From Moringa oleifera (taxonomy: Eukaryota > Streptophyta > Magnoliopsida > Brassicales > Moringaceae), in the NCBI GenBank assembly GCA_021397835.1, contig JAJFZO010000065.1, positions 1,729,001 through 1,793,000 on the forward strand: a stretch of DNA of 64,000 nucleotides. Reading direction: 5' to 3'. This document shows, in pieces, positions 36,241-48,939 of the stretch; position 1 is the stretch's first letter, and the number at the start of each line of letters is the position of its first letter. The notes below the pieces were generated by a model. That model worked only from the letters and a program-made list of their open reading frames with translations, had not been told where the DNA came from and ran no database searches. The translations under genes and the position numbers were made by a program.

Positions 36241-38600
36241 AAAAAACTCAATAGACTTTGATACATACGTCATAAAATCAAATAACTAAGCAATTCAAGG
36301 AAAAGAGAAGAAAATAAATTTATCCATATCTAGAAAAGTTTACAAAAGAAAAAAATAAAATGAAAAAGGACCTAATTTATTGTCATCGGAGCTTGGACCA
36401 TCGCAAAAGTAATGTTTAAGATAGAAGGATCAACTAAGTTTATAGCAAGAACATCTTAGGAATCCTTTACCAAAGCTGGAGAAGGAGGAATGACCGTCCC
36501 TTGACACTGGTTAATCATGAAAATATCATGTCCCAGAGGAGCAACCAACTGCTTTTATTTCATCTCCTACAACATGGTAATGAAAACATCTTAAAAAGCA
36601 CTTTGTCAACCCCTTGTACGCATCCACAACGTCTAAAGGCAAAGAGGCGATAAGCATAAAACTTTGCATGAAGGGAAGAAAGGCAACCCTCTAGCTTCAA
36701 CTTAAGTGAAGATTGCTGCTTGACCCTCAATGGAGACAACTAATGAGCTATCTAAAGTCGAGAAGTGCTGGTGAGCCTTCACCACTACAACTCTAATAGA
36801 GGCCAATATAACATGTTAAGGCTTTTTTCTCGATACTGTAGGCGACAAGATCATCCATGGCCTTCACCTTTAGCTTGGCTTCGTGGAAAAGGAACTTTAT
36901 ATAACTTGTCCTTTCCAAAGTCACCTATAATAATTAATTATAGATAAGAAGAAAATGAAAAGCCAATAAGAAAGCAAAAGAGCAAAAAAGTACCCAACTG
37001 ATATTTATAAGAGTGATGTAGATAGCCTTATCCAAATATCCTTCCTTGATACATGCGATATAAGTTAGGAACGAGAGATGGTTTGCCATATTAAAGCAAA
37101 CTAAGTTGCTCTGAGTGGAGTCAATGATCTGCACACCCCAATTTGGGATGAACTTCAGAGTTAGGGGCAATGTTGACTGAGGATAGAGGATGGTCGACAC
37201 CTACCGTGGGTGGACAACAGGTCATATTGAGAGAGCCATGGAAAGTGACTGTGAACTAGTAAAGTTGATAAAATAAAATAAGAAATCATTTCCAAAGATT
37301 TTGCACTAGTAGAGGTTGCAAAAGGTATTAAAGGGGAGAACCACGCACCCTCGTGATAGGTGGAATCAATGATGGCATGAGAAGACTTATGCTTGGCTTG
37401 ATGAAGACGACACACTAAGTCCATCTATTAAGAAGACATTTTTGAAGAAGAAATAGAGATGGAAAGCACACGAGATGTGTTGAATTATGAAGCTATAGAC
37501 GCATGACCTAAAATAATAATAAATAAATAGAATAACTTAAGTAAAAAAAAAACAAATGCAAAACGCTAAAAGAAATCCAAAGCAAGGGGAAATTAACCAG
37601 GGACTATCGTCGCTCCCTCAAAAGAAGAAGAGATAAGCGAAGGTAATGGGTTTAGATGGAATAACCTAAGTGAAAGTCTATCGATTTGATCTTAGATGAT
37701 CCCTTCTATTACGTCGCTAAGATAGATTACATGACGTTCACAAAGAGTTTCATAAATCTCTTAACTACAAGGGTTGAAAAGGTAATTAATAGATGACCAT
37801 CCCATGAAACGAAAAAGAACTTCCTATTCTAGTGATCTAAGTCATAGAGGAGGATCGAAAAGGCTTTTACCCTGATGGGATATAAAATAAAACCACCAAA
37901 GGAAAGAATGCTTAAGAAAGAAAAACTTAGCAAAGACTTCTAAAGGAAAATAGTCAAAACCTACCCTAATTATAGCTCTTAAATAACCTACTACTACGTA
38001 CCAACCCTTAAGAGTAAGTTAGGAAAAAAAATATGAAAGCATGAGGAACATAGTTTCCTAACAAATGAGGGGTACGAAAGCCTAATTTCAGTAATTAAGG
38101 CTTGATCATAGACACAAAGATAATGTCAATGAAAGTTGCAAGCTTTGTCTTATGGTGTTGGGGGATACACATATAGGAACTCGCTTTATCTAGAGTTGAG
38201 CTGCGGCAAAAAGTATAAGACATGATGATAAGAAAGAATAAAAAGAAGGGAAAATTCTTACTTAGGAGCAAAAATATGAAATGATAAAATGACTTTAGGG
38301 GAATGAAATGAGGTTATTTATAAAATTTACCATCCTATCCCTGCTTAACACATGGTGCATCCTTGACCAAGGAATCGAAAATGATTAAACACAAGAACTA
38401 TGGACATCAATGTTTCCTAACACATAGCATTCTCAACACCAAAGAATATGAAGGGAGTGAACGCGAGAATTAAAAAAAATCACAACAAAAAACATCAATC
38501 AAGTCTCACGAGAAACAAAGTGACAACAGACAAAAGAGTTAAAATTGATGATTTCTTAGGCAAGACATAAAAATACATATAGTTTAATGCACTAAGAAGG
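36241..38600. other. 3' internal region of the LTR element without sense coding capacity
   Basis: About 2.3 kb between the array and the second repeat zone has no plus-strand frame resembling gag or pol. On the minus strand, overlapping open frames at 36934-37200 and 37161-37424 contain FIPNWGVQIIDSTQSN. This could be remains of the antisense ORF carried by some Tat-type elements such as Grande, but the resemblance is weak. Confidence 0.45.
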
Positions 38601-38609
38601 GAGAAAGCC

Positions 38610-38815
38610 ATGGTTGCAGACCCAAATGAGTCTACAAGTAGATTAAGTGGTGTCCACAAGCAAAATGGATAACATCAGCAAGTGGACTGGATAGTCCGCA
38701 AGTAGATTGAACCAAGCTTGCAAAAGTATGTAGCAATGTCATAAATAGAACACTCTCTCGGTCCACAAAGTGAAATCCTTTTTTTGGTCCACATGTGGAC
38801 TTTAACGAGCCCATA
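38610..38815. repeat. Second degenerate short repeat zone in the LTR element
   Basis: Imperfect copies of tctacaagtagatt / tccacaagcaaa / gcaagtggact / tccgcaagtagatt / tccacatgtggact recur at roughly 20-45 bp spacing. The motif shares ccacaag with the array at 35960-36240 but has a different context. Confidence 0.6.
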
Positions 38816-39020
38816 AGAGAATTCAAAAAATGTAAAACATTGTAGATGCGATAACAAATTCACCTTCGAATTTGCCTACCTACTTCCTATGGTAAACCAA
38901 AAATAAATAACCCATAGACAAAGGCAAAATGGTGAGCTTCTCAAGAGAGTCAGAGTTTGCAAAGATGGTAGCTTGCGCATACTCATTCATGTCCAAATAA
39001 GCCAGTTAACTTTTTCCATT

Positions 39021-39038
39021 GAAAGAATGAGGAACTTC
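39021..39038 (+). other. Polypurine tract of the LTR element
   Basis: gaaagaatgaggaacttc, mostly purine, lies directly before the TG start of the 3' LTR, in the position where plus-strand priming occurs. Confidence 0.6.
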
Positions 39039-39634
39039 TGAATTAATAAAAATTTATCAAGGCCCCAAAAAAGTAAGGCGAGCCTTTCAGCATTAGGCCT
39101 ATAGAAAGGTCAAGTAAAGGCCTAAACATCTTAACATGTTAATCAATGGAAAATGCTTACTTAAGGGAAACAATGACGAAAAACAATTAGTTACATGTCA
39201 GCAAGATCTACACCCATGTGTCAGCAGGGCAGCTAACATAATCACTAAGGCACTATGGTACTAGGATACTAACCAAATAGATTGTATCAGAAAACCTACA
39301 ACCTTAACTAACGTAAAGACATGCTAACATCGTATCTACCCAATTAAGTCAAACTCTATCCAAAATGATAGGATAGATTTATCCTTTTTTGCGCATCTAT
39401 AAAAACAGAATCAAGATATATTCCAAGTAAATTAAATTCCTAGATCATAATCCTTGTTGAAACTTCTACTGATTTAGGTGCCAGAAGCTACCCGAGTCAC
39501 TTAGCAACAACCCATGATAGTTTTTTTGTCTTCTTGCAGATTCTCAATTCTATTATTGATTCCTAACAAATCATCCACATGATCATTGACGTATACATGT
39601 CCCTATTCGACCACCTGAAATTTGGGTGGCATCA
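39039..39634 (+). repeat. 3' LTR
   Basis: Begins TGAATTAATAAAAATTTATC and ends GGGTGGCATCA. It is the diverged partner of 29480-30028. It contains a block at about 39447-39560 (including ggtgccagaagctacccgag) that the 5' LTR lacks. Confidence 0.92.
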
Positions 39635-39639
39635 CATAG
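39635..39639. repeat. 5-bp target site duplication, right copy (LTR element)
   Basis: CATAG follows the 3' LTR and equals the copy at 29475-29479. Confidence 0.85.
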
Positions 39640-42600
39640 TTATTTATTTTAAAATTTTAATTATTATACTTTTTTATTTATATTTTTTTAATAAATTTAA
39701 ATTATTATTTATAAAATATATGTAACAAAAATACAAAAACTAAGATATAATTTATTATTTAATTAATTTTTAGATAATATATTTAAACATATAATAAATA
39801 TGTGGATAAATATTTCAAAAAAGCCCTAAAGTATACATTAGGTAACGAATCAAACTCTATTATTCAAAAAGTGATAAAATGAATTTTAATCTTTTACTAA
39901 TTAATAAAATAAATTAAAAGCCATAACATGGTGAAAAAAGGACCATTTACAAAAACGTAAAATTATCTTGATTTTTTTTTCTCTTTATACATCTTTCACT
40001 TTTTAAATCTCTCTTTGATTGCTTTTTCTACTGCTTTCACTTTCTATTTGATCTTTCTTAACTTTGTATCTTTTTTAATCTTATAGAAAGAAGATTTATA
40101 AAAAAAATTTTATGAACAATACTGATAGTAGTCTCACTTATAAATTTTTCTCTCTCGAAGAAAAAGATAAGAGATTCGACAAAAATTTTGATTCTTTGAA
40201 ACTCTATTAGGGAAAACAAGATCCAGGTATTATGACACTTTTTAAATTTTTGTTTCAGTTGAAACCTATAATTTATGCAACATTTTTTTGTTGAAACCAT
40301 AAATGTAAATTGATAATCTATCATACTTAGAAATAGTATCTACAGTGTTAGTGTTGAGATTGATTTATCTCTCGATGCATTTTTTGAATTTGTACTTAGT
40401 TTTTTAATCAAATGAGATGATATATATTTTCTATCCATTTGATATTTTACTATAATCTATTTGCTTACATATATGGTTGAGATTAAATACTCACATCTTC
40501 ATAACTTACATATATGGTTGAGATTAAATACTCACATCTTCATAACTTCAACTTATCTTAAGTCAAACTATAAGTTACTGGATATATGTTTGTCTGTCTT
40601 TCATTAAACAAGAACAAAATCTATGTTTTTAGTCATAAAGAGCGACAAAGAGTGACACGAAAATTTCAACCAATAAATACTGGGATAAGATCACTTCATG
40701 GGTCCCCTAAAAAGCACCAACAGCTGCATGGTTCCACACACTCACTCAAACACTAACCTAATAAGAAAAAGTAAAAGCACCCATCATTGGTCACTTTGAA
40801 TTAATAATTAAGTGTCACTTAGTACCTCAAAATAAATATATGAAGCGATCTCAGTATTCTCTTCAATAGTTGCTTTACACGTTTAGAGAGCTTTGTTTCA
40901 TATTCATTCATATTTATCAAGATTATCCAAGCAGCCACATTGAATCAAGTTCCTTATTCTAGTATATATATGATCACGAAAAAGCAAGCAGCAAATGCAA
41001 ATAGAGAGAAATAAGAAGAGCTTGTATGAGATAGATGATTGTGGAAGTAGGGTCGGTTGTATTGCGCAGTAATGATTGAGTGACTGAAACCACTTTTGGA
41101 AGCTTAATTATAGATTGCCAAAATAATTACATAAGCTTATCTCTCCAGTTCATTTCCAAAGGTTGCACAGATTTTTCTTCTTTAGCAACATTTAGGATTT
41201 CTAACTTCCTCTTTTTTTATTCTTCCACATTTGAATTATCTTTCACAAATATTAATTCTTTTAACTTGGAATTTGAATCTGGTTTAAGAGGTTTTGCAAG
41301 TTAAGAAATTTCCAAAATCCTACTAGGCTCCTGCATAAATATTTTTAAATATGAATTCATATCCGAAAATGAATGTAATTGAAGGTTCACAAATGATATA
41401 GTTCAATCTAACTTGATCTTTTCCTTTTCTTGGAAGTTGTTAATGAAATTAATAACAGGTAGCATTCAATTTCTTTCTACCAATAAATAAATGAACAAAA
41501 AAAAAAGAAACTTCAAATAAAAACATGATCAAGTGCTAGAGTAATAAGTCTACTCTTCAAATAGATTCTCTATCATATAAAATTTCACTAGAATAAATGC
41601 AACAAGAAGATCCAGTAATAGGAAATAATCGACCAAAGCAAGTTATAGATGATGTATTACAAATTTAAAGAAATGCACTCTAGTCCTCTCAACATTTTTA
41701 GTTAAGTTTGCATGAGTTTGTATATATCTTTTTATATGCATGTATTTTGTGTACATGTGTGTGAACTAAGGTGAAGAGAAAGAATCGTGTAAATTTTCTT
41801 TATTATTTGGCAAAGGTTGTCAAAGCATAACATCTTTCCATTTTGTGAACCAATTTACGAGTAGGCACGAAATGGTTAAGCTTCAAACTACATTTTCTAA
41901 GCCCAATGAAACAGTGAATATATGGTGTGTTTATAACACCAGCATGGCATCAAAGATTCACCAAAAAGATAAGAATCTGTTGCCTTAACAAGAACTTAGT
42001 GCAACAAGTTAAAGATAAAAACAAATTCTTACATAATATTCTTATTAGTCTTCTTATTCTTGAGATCAATAGTGAAAAAGGATTAACATACGAGAATGAA
42101 AAGCAATTGTTGTTACCATGTTCCTAAATTCAATCTTTTTAAGAACCACTATGCAATATAAAATGAAGGAACCAAAGTAAACATAAAAAATGATAAATAT
42201 GGAAATATTATTGTGGGTGATTATGAATAGGAATGGACATACGAGCTTGATAATTTACATGACGACATCTTTCACTGACCTCCTCACCTCCTTTACTGAT
42301 AATAAGCCCAAGGCTACCATGACCATTAGTGATGATATTAAGCTTGACTCATAGCTATTAAATCATATCATTGAGCGAACTTAATCTGCTAGACCTAAGT
42401 TCGAGTCAACCTCTCTTCTTTATATGCTTATCTCTCTTTCCTCATCGTTTCGTTTTTCTTGCTTCACTATCCCCTTCAGGTTGAGCATAGCTTAAGTTTT
42501 TGGATTTCTCATGGTCTCTTAACTCTTCTAACATGTGTTTATGCATTCCATACATTTTTGCTTATTGCGTTCAGGAAAAGGGAAAAAGAAAAGTTAATTA

Positions 42601-44580
42601 TATGAGGAAGAACTGTAGTTTGCTTATGGTCTAAAAAATTACATTTAATTGAAACTTATATTTTGTTAAATTCTCAATATGAAATTTTGGTCTATAATTT
42701 TCATTAATATTAACAGTTTTACAAACATACTAGATGTGCTTATGACTTTTATTTGTGCAATTATCACAATACCCATTTAAAACACTATCAAAACAAACAC
42801 AATATTTTTTATTCTCATTCTCTTCAAATATTAATATTCTACATGTTCTTGCTAAATTTAATACGAAAAAAAATAATATTTTATTTATTTTAATAATATT
42901 CTAAAAAGGTATTAAGGTAATTGTATAAATAAAAATAACTTGTATATTGCGTGCAGAAAATCATCAATATGAATAAAAAAATTATATATGAAATTTTTAC
43001 ATTAAAAATATAATAAAATATAAATTTTAAATAAATATAATTTTTCATAAATTTTAATTTAAGACTATATATAAAATATATGTTTGTTTAATATAATTAA
43101 TTTAAAAATATACCTATGCGAGGGTTATGAAATGATAAGAAGAAAGCATAAGAGAAAAAGAAGTAATTTAAAAAAAAAAGAAAGAGATGAAGAAAAATAG
43201 AGAAAAAAAATAAAGCTTTATTGTTTTCAAGAAATAAAAATTTAGAAACTCAAAAATACTCTTAATTAAACACTAACTATAGTAAACAGTATTAAAATTT
43301 TATTTACAAAAAATTTGATTTAATTTAATATATAAATATAAATTTTTTAATTTTTTTAAAAAATTAAAGTTCAATTTATTATTTAAAATATATATCAAAA
43401 TTTATGAAGTATTTACCCTTAATAATTTTCATGATGGTATGAATTTATTTAACCGATATCATAAACATCATAAATTATTAAAATATAATTTTTTTAGAAT
43501 TTTTCATCTTATTCATGATGGAATTTGATAAATATACATAATAAGACATCTATAAAAAGTTTAATTAATTCATTGGTAATATTATTTTAGATAAATATCA
43601 TTTAAAACATTAAATTTCACTCTTTCTTCAATTAAACTTTAATTTTTAAAACTTATCTAAACAAATCTTGATGTATTGATTTTATTCAAATTGAACCTTA
43701 ACTTAAAACAATTATGAAAAAAATTAATGATTTTTTATTGTTAAAATGATGAAAAACTACTCAAATAGATTTTACATTTCATTTTGATTTTATTTCTCAA
43801 ATTCAAAAAAATTTTAACTAATCAATGATTTTTTTATGAATTTTTCAAAATTTTGATAATATATTTTTTAAAAAAATATTTTCAGTACTAAAAAATGTTA
43901 ACTTTTTTATGATGATAGCTTGAATATTTTTTTTACATATGTAAAAAATAAAAAATTAAAATTTATTATAAAATATCTCTAATTTAAATATTTTTAATAT
44001 TTAAAAATTTTAATAAAATTTTATTTAAATAAAATTAAAATATTAAAATTAATTTGAATATGTTTTGAAAGTAAAGATTTGATTGGAAAGAGAATAAAAT
44101 ATAAAATGATATTTATTTTATTTTTTAAAAAAATATGTATATTTGTAACTAAAAATATTGGTAGATTAAACAATTATTTAACAATAAAGAGCAATTCAAT
44201 TGTGACTCTGTAACTAATGGTTGTAAAGATATAATTTCATCGTCAAATTAATTCAATTGCAAATAAATCTGAATTAGTCTTAAATTTAGTTCAAAATGCA
44301 TAAATTGATTGTATTTTTATTTTCTAAGGAACTTAGCCATTGATTAAGGGGTATGTATTTCTTCTTCATTTAAAAAAAAAAAAAAAGAAAAAGAAGTGCT
44401 TCTGGTCTTCCTTTGCCTGGGAACTTTTTTGCTACCGAGGGAAGTACTTAATTCGAAACTACTCTGCCAATTGATGACGTCCATACATACAGTTTACGTG
44501 CCAAAGAAGCCCATTCGTTTGGGCCTCTTGGCCCATTTATGGGTAATTGCATTTACTCCCTGAAACCATCATAATAGAAA
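39640..44580. other. Intergenic, AT-rich, no gene seen
   Basis: No recognisable coding sequence. 42840-44180 is extremely AT-rich. The sequence turns less AT-rich at 44400 on entering the SEC13 promoter. Confidence 0.5.
40464..40545. repeat. Exact 41-bp tandem duplication
   Basis: The unit cttacatatatggttgagat... (41 bp, ending cttcataa) is present at 40464-40504 and again at 40505-40545 without visible difference. Confidence 0.95.
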
Positions 44581-44599
44581 CCAAAATCAGAAATCAGTC

Positions 44600-45357
44600 T
44601 TCTTCCTAGGCTCGTCCACCATCAGAGCGATCGTGTTTCAGATTCTCTGAGCGTTGTTCCTGAAGGTATGGTCTCCCATTTCTAAATACATTTGTATACG
44701 TTCTTTAATTTTCTTTGTGCTTACGTGTTTTCATGCATCGATTAGCTAAGAACTGTTTTCTTTTTTCCTTTTGTGGAGGTTAATTTGTTTTGCTACGGTT
44801 TTTGCTTCATTGACGGGTTGTTTATCTGACATATGTATATCTAATTGTTCATCTGATTATCGCAAGATCGCTTCGTTTTTCTTGGATTTAACCCTGTTGA
44901 ATAGAATCTGAAATCTGAAAGTGGTTCATTGATTCGTGAAAATCTGAGTTAAAAGATTTTAATTTCATTAACTGGCATTTTATTTCTGCTCTCTTTTGTC
45001 TTGTAGATGGAAAAACTTAAGAATATTATGGAAGTAGAAATTTCAAAGTCTAGCTCCATTTGGCAGATAATTAAAGGTCTTACCTTCTGTTTGATCTCCC
45101 ATACAAGAAATCTAGATTTGTTTAAATTATTTTTTGATAATGAATAGGTAAACTAGAATTAGAAAAACATAACATATGTTTGTTTTTTTCATTCTTTGTC
45201 ATTTCTGTTTCAAAGTTTTTCTTGCGGTTTCAGGTAATTAAACAGAGAATCTGCATTAGTAATCACCTCACTTGTGGTTGATTTGGGTTTTAATCTAGGG
45301 GACCTGGGACAATTTTTAGCTGAACAATTAAAGAATAGTACAAGAAAATAGCAAAAG
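44600..45357 (+). promoter_or_regulatory. SEC13 5' leader with a probable intron
   Basis: A probable non-coding first exon ends at 44665 (cctgaag then gtatgg). The best acceptor before the start codon is gcggtttcag ending at 45233, leaving about 124 nt of second-exon leader. The donor context, the T-rich intron body and the lack of coding between the two support a leader intron, but the exact 5' end and acceptor are inferred. Confidence 0.55.
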
Positions 45358-46263
45358 ATGCCTGCTCAAAAGATTGAAACTGGTCACAAGGACACAGTCC
45401 ACGATGTGGCAATGGATTACTATGGCAAGAGAGTTGCAACAGCCTCATCAGACAACACAATTAAGATAATTGGGGTGAGCAACACAAGCTCTCAGCATCT
45501 TGCAGTGCTGAGTGGTCACCAGGGTCCTGTTTGGGAGGTCGCCTGGGCTCATCCAAAATTTGGGTCTATGCTAGCTTCATGTTCCTACGATGGGCGTGTC
45601 ATCATATGGAAGGAAGGTAACCAAAATGAGTGGAGCCAAGCTCATGTTTTCGAGGACCACAAATCATCAGTGAACTCAATTGCTTGGGCTCCCCATGAAT
45701 TGGGTCTTTGTTTGGCATGTGGCTCATCTGATGGAAATATATCAGTGTTCACTGCAAGAGCCGATGGTGGTTGGGACACCTCTAGGATCGACCAAGCTCA
45801 CCCTGTTGGTGTAACTTCAGTTTCATGGGCCCCATCTAGTGCACCTGGTGCTCTTGTTGGTTCTGGTTTGCTTGACCCTGTTCAGAAGCTTTGCTCAGGA
45901 GGCTGTGATAATACTATAAAGGTGTGGAAGCTGTATAATGGGATCTGGAAGATGGATTGTTTTCCAGCTCTTCAAATGCATACTGATTGGGTTAGGGATG
46001 TTGCTTGGGCACCCAACTTGGGTCTTCCAAAATCTACTATTGCTAGTGCTTCACAGGATGGCAAGGTTATTATTTGGACGGTAGCCAAGGAAGGGGATCA
46101 ATGGGAAGGTAAGGTATTGAATGATTTCAATGCACCTGTTTGGAGGGTTACTTGGTCGCTGACTGGAAATATATTGGCTGTGTCTGATGGGAGCAACAAT
46201 GTGACATTGTGGAAAGAAGCTGTAGATGGGGAGTGGCAACAGGTATCAGTAGTTGAACCATAG
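45358..46263 (+). CDS. SEC13: SEC13 homologue, WD40 protein of the COPII coat and nuclear pore Y-complex
   Basis: Intact single-exon frame of 301 aa, the same length as plant SEC13A/B. SEC13 forms a six-bladed beta-propeller; with SEC31 it builds the outer COPII cage for ER-to-Golgi export, and it also sits in the NUP107-160 complex of the nuclear pore. Characteristic segments are ETGHKDTVHDVAMDYYGKR at the start, then SGHQGPVWEVAWAHPKFGS, DHKSSVNSIAWAPHELG, CGSSDGNISVFTARADGGWD, DQAHPVGVTSVSWAP, HTDWVRDVAWAPNLGLPKS and a C-terminal VSDGSNNVTLWKEAVDGEW. The ATG gives the family N-terminus MPAQKIETGH. No break is visible. The coding region is intron-free, with a probable intron in the leader. 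Confidence 0.97.
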   Translation: MPAQKIETGHKDTVHDVAMDYYGKRVATASSDNTIKIIGVSNTSSQHLAVLSGHQGPVWEVAWAHPKFGSMLASCSYDGRVIIWKEGNQNEWSQAHVFEDHKSSVNSIAWAPHELGLCLACGSSDGNISVFTARADGGWDTSRIDQAHPVGVTSVSWAPSSAPGALVGSGLLDPVQKLCSGGCDNTIKVWKLYNGIWKMDCFPALQMHTDWVRDVAWAPNLGLPKSTIASASQDGKVIIWTVAKEGDQWEGKVLNDFNAPVWRVTWSLTGNILAVSDGSNNVTLWKEAVDGEWQQVSVVEP

Positions 46264-48830
46264 AGCTCTAGTTCTTAAGATCATTTTCTTGTAAGTGAAC
46301 CATGTTTTAGAACATACATTTGGCTTCCGGCCTTTACATATTATTACATTATTGCATGGGTGAGTGCTTGTGCAAGATTTCTTGAACTCAAGTTGTGAAA
46401 TTTTAGCTGCTATGAAAGCCTCAGTTTTTGAATTGAGGGTTAATGTGTAGATTGCAGACAGTGTACTTGTTATTGCAAAGATTCTTGCACCATTCTTGTT
46501 AAGGCTTGTTTAATGTTTACTTCTTCTTTTTTTTCCCTTGTTCTCCCATGGTTTGATGCCTGTACTAGCAACCAGCTAGCTTGCCTCAACATGTTTTTTT
46601 TTTTTTTTTTATACAAAAAAGATTACCCAGTTTGATATCCACTAGTTATCTTGTTTTTGAGATGAGTTGATTGTCCTTTGTTGCTCGCTTATATAAATCC
46701 TGTGTTATTTTAAGTTTCTTTTTAAAAAGTGTTACACTAAGAAATATGGTAGATATCTCTGAGATTTTCTTGTTCTTAAAAGGAGTTGGTATTAGTATTG
46801 ACATAGATTGGCAATATTATGAAAGGCATGAGTTATTCATTAAGGAGTTGGAAATGTAATCTAAGTGGTAATATTGAAATAGATTGGTAATGTCATGGAG
46901 GGCATGAATTATTCATTATTTTTTGTGCACACTGGTAAGCTCAAACTGGACTGAAAGGGCAGGCCTTGTACCCTTTCTTTCTTTCCTCTCTTTTTGAATC
47001 CTTCCACTGAGTATAAGTAGTAGGAGATAACAACTGGCTACAAGTGGAAGAGTGCACATATTTGCCAGATATATATTGTTCCTTTGACATAGATTCCTAG
47101 AAGATCTATGAGAAAATTGTTGCTGTTAATTCAACGTTTGAGTGGTTTAACAGATGTTTTTGTAATAATTGGACATTTGACATCACATGGTACTATGGCA
47201 CAGCCTTGACTCTCCAGAGACTCCAATGTAAAACTTTATATGTCAAGAAATAAATACATTTTCATGAGGTTTACGAAGACGAGTATAATTCAAAAGGATG
47301 AACCATGAGCATGAGACCTTTTCTGAGTTCAAGTTCCCTAGGAAGGAATTTCACGCATAGGTAATATTTCTTCTTAATATGAATTTCAGATCATGAACAG
47401 CAGTTGAACCTAGGGTATTAAAAGCACATCTTACTGTTGGGATCAGTTCCTTCTGCCTCTGCCTTGTTTTGTATAGCTTGGAACTGTGTGTGTGTTTTTT
47501 CGTGTTGGAGAGGGGTTAGGATTTGCTGGACCTTTTGTTGGCTTGATGGCTCTACAATGTCACCAAAAAAGTTTACTTTGTGCCGTTGTATTGGGAAAAG
47601 GGGTAAGATTTTCTTCACTGTCATTGTTTTGATGGTTCCACTATGTGATTGAGTTTTTTGTGGAATTTTCTATATGATTTGCATTATAGATTGCCATTAT
47701 ATGAGTGCCCTCCTATATTATGACAAAAGAATTTGACAAACTTTGATGAATTGTGTGTCCTTTGATGTCAACGTTCTCAGGTGACCTGTGCACCAATGAG
47801 TTACATTAACTTGGTATAGTTACTACATGGAAGATTGAAAGGAACAAATGCCAATGACCCCTTATTTACTAGGCATCATTTGTAGGATAGTCAAACATTG
47901 TTGCATTCAACTTCCGAAATTTTGGGTGATATGAATTTACTCTAGGGTGTCTTTATCGTTCTGTTCAAGTACATTTCATGGTCCCAGGCTTGTTCCCCTC
48001 CTTCCGTATATTAGATCCCAAACACAGCATTTCTAGTGCCTTAAGATACAAGCAATGCCCCCGCTTTTATTAGTCGAGTTCATAGTTTATCGTGTACTTA
48101 ATTTTGATCCTTGACCTACTCTGATGGGCATATTGCCTTTGTCTCCAGCTTCCCTATGTTCTCAAAACCCCTTTTCCTATGCAGACTAGGCATTGTATTT
48201 TGGTCATAGGAAATTGTTTATAGTGAGGATGATATAATTTTTGTATTGATATTATTTTTATCATTTTTCTTACAATTATAAAATCATTTTTACTATATAT
48301 ATTCATAGTAATAAAATTGAAGATTCAATTGATAAAATAGTTTTTGTGGGATAGTGAGATAACGTTGGAGAGTTTGAACAATATATTTTTATAATTGTTT
48401 TACGTAATTATTAAATTGAAAGGTGAAATGGCAAATTTGGTTGCACCTAAGTGAAATGTTCAGCTGGGTGCATCTTCCAGTTCCGGCAGTCGGTGACATA
48501 CAGCAGGCCTATGGCTTTGCGTCCTCCGAAACATAAATTACATAACCTGATATGATTCATGCTCTATTCGTCACATGCTCATGGCCCCTTTTCCTTCTGC
48601 TGCTTTTCTGTCTACTTTTCTCCTTTTGCTTTAATATAAATGCTTCATTTATCATAAACACTTCCTTTATATTGAAGTAATTTAGCTATTTTCACATTTT
48701 TAAAAATTTAAAATTGCATTCCAAAATACAGTAAAAATTAATTTAAAACTAAATTAATTTTTATAACAATCAAAGTTAAGATAATAACATAATTGCTAAA
48801 ATTTAAAAATATATGATTTTAATAAATTTT
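46264..48830. other. SEC13 3' region and intergenic DNA
   Basis: The SEC13 3' untranslated region probably extends to about 46540. After that, no gene was recognised. About 46780-46930 holds two imperfect copies of a stretch containing atagattggcaatattatg / gaaaggcatgagttattcatt. The remaining short frames have no recognisable motifs. Confidence 0.5.
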
Positions 48831-48939
48831 ATTGATTATCCTGTAAAATGTAGCTGAGAAGCTGTGAAAGTCCGGGAGGCTATTAGCATGAAGTGTGGTA
48901 GAGGCGGGAAGGGGGGAAGCACATGAGTCTCGTGCGATG

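Larger units (their letters stand above)
29480..39634 (+). mobile_element. Ty3/gypsy LTR retrotransposon, Tat-type, full length but degenerate (10155 bp)
   Basis: Paired LTRs (29480-30028 and 39039-39634) begin TG and end CA, and are flanked by the 5-bp duplication CATAG. The order gag, protease, reverse transcriptase, RNase H, second RNase H, integrase on the plus strand, with about 3.3 kb of non-coding sequence between pol and the 3' LTR, fits the Tat/Ogre/Retand group of non-chromodomain gypsy elements. All reading frames are broken by stops and shifts. The LTRs have diverged by many substitutions and one large indel, so the insertion is old. No nested element was recognised inside it. Confidence 0.93.

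Noticed and set aside
42395..42420. Sequence resembling a tRNA T-arm (aagttcgagtcaacct)
   Set aside because: No matching A-box, anticodon arm or acceptor pairing was found at the right distance on either strand.
47418..47652. Opposed 68- and 71-codon frames downstream of SEC13
   Set aside because: Each is the shadow of the other and neither has a recognisable motif.
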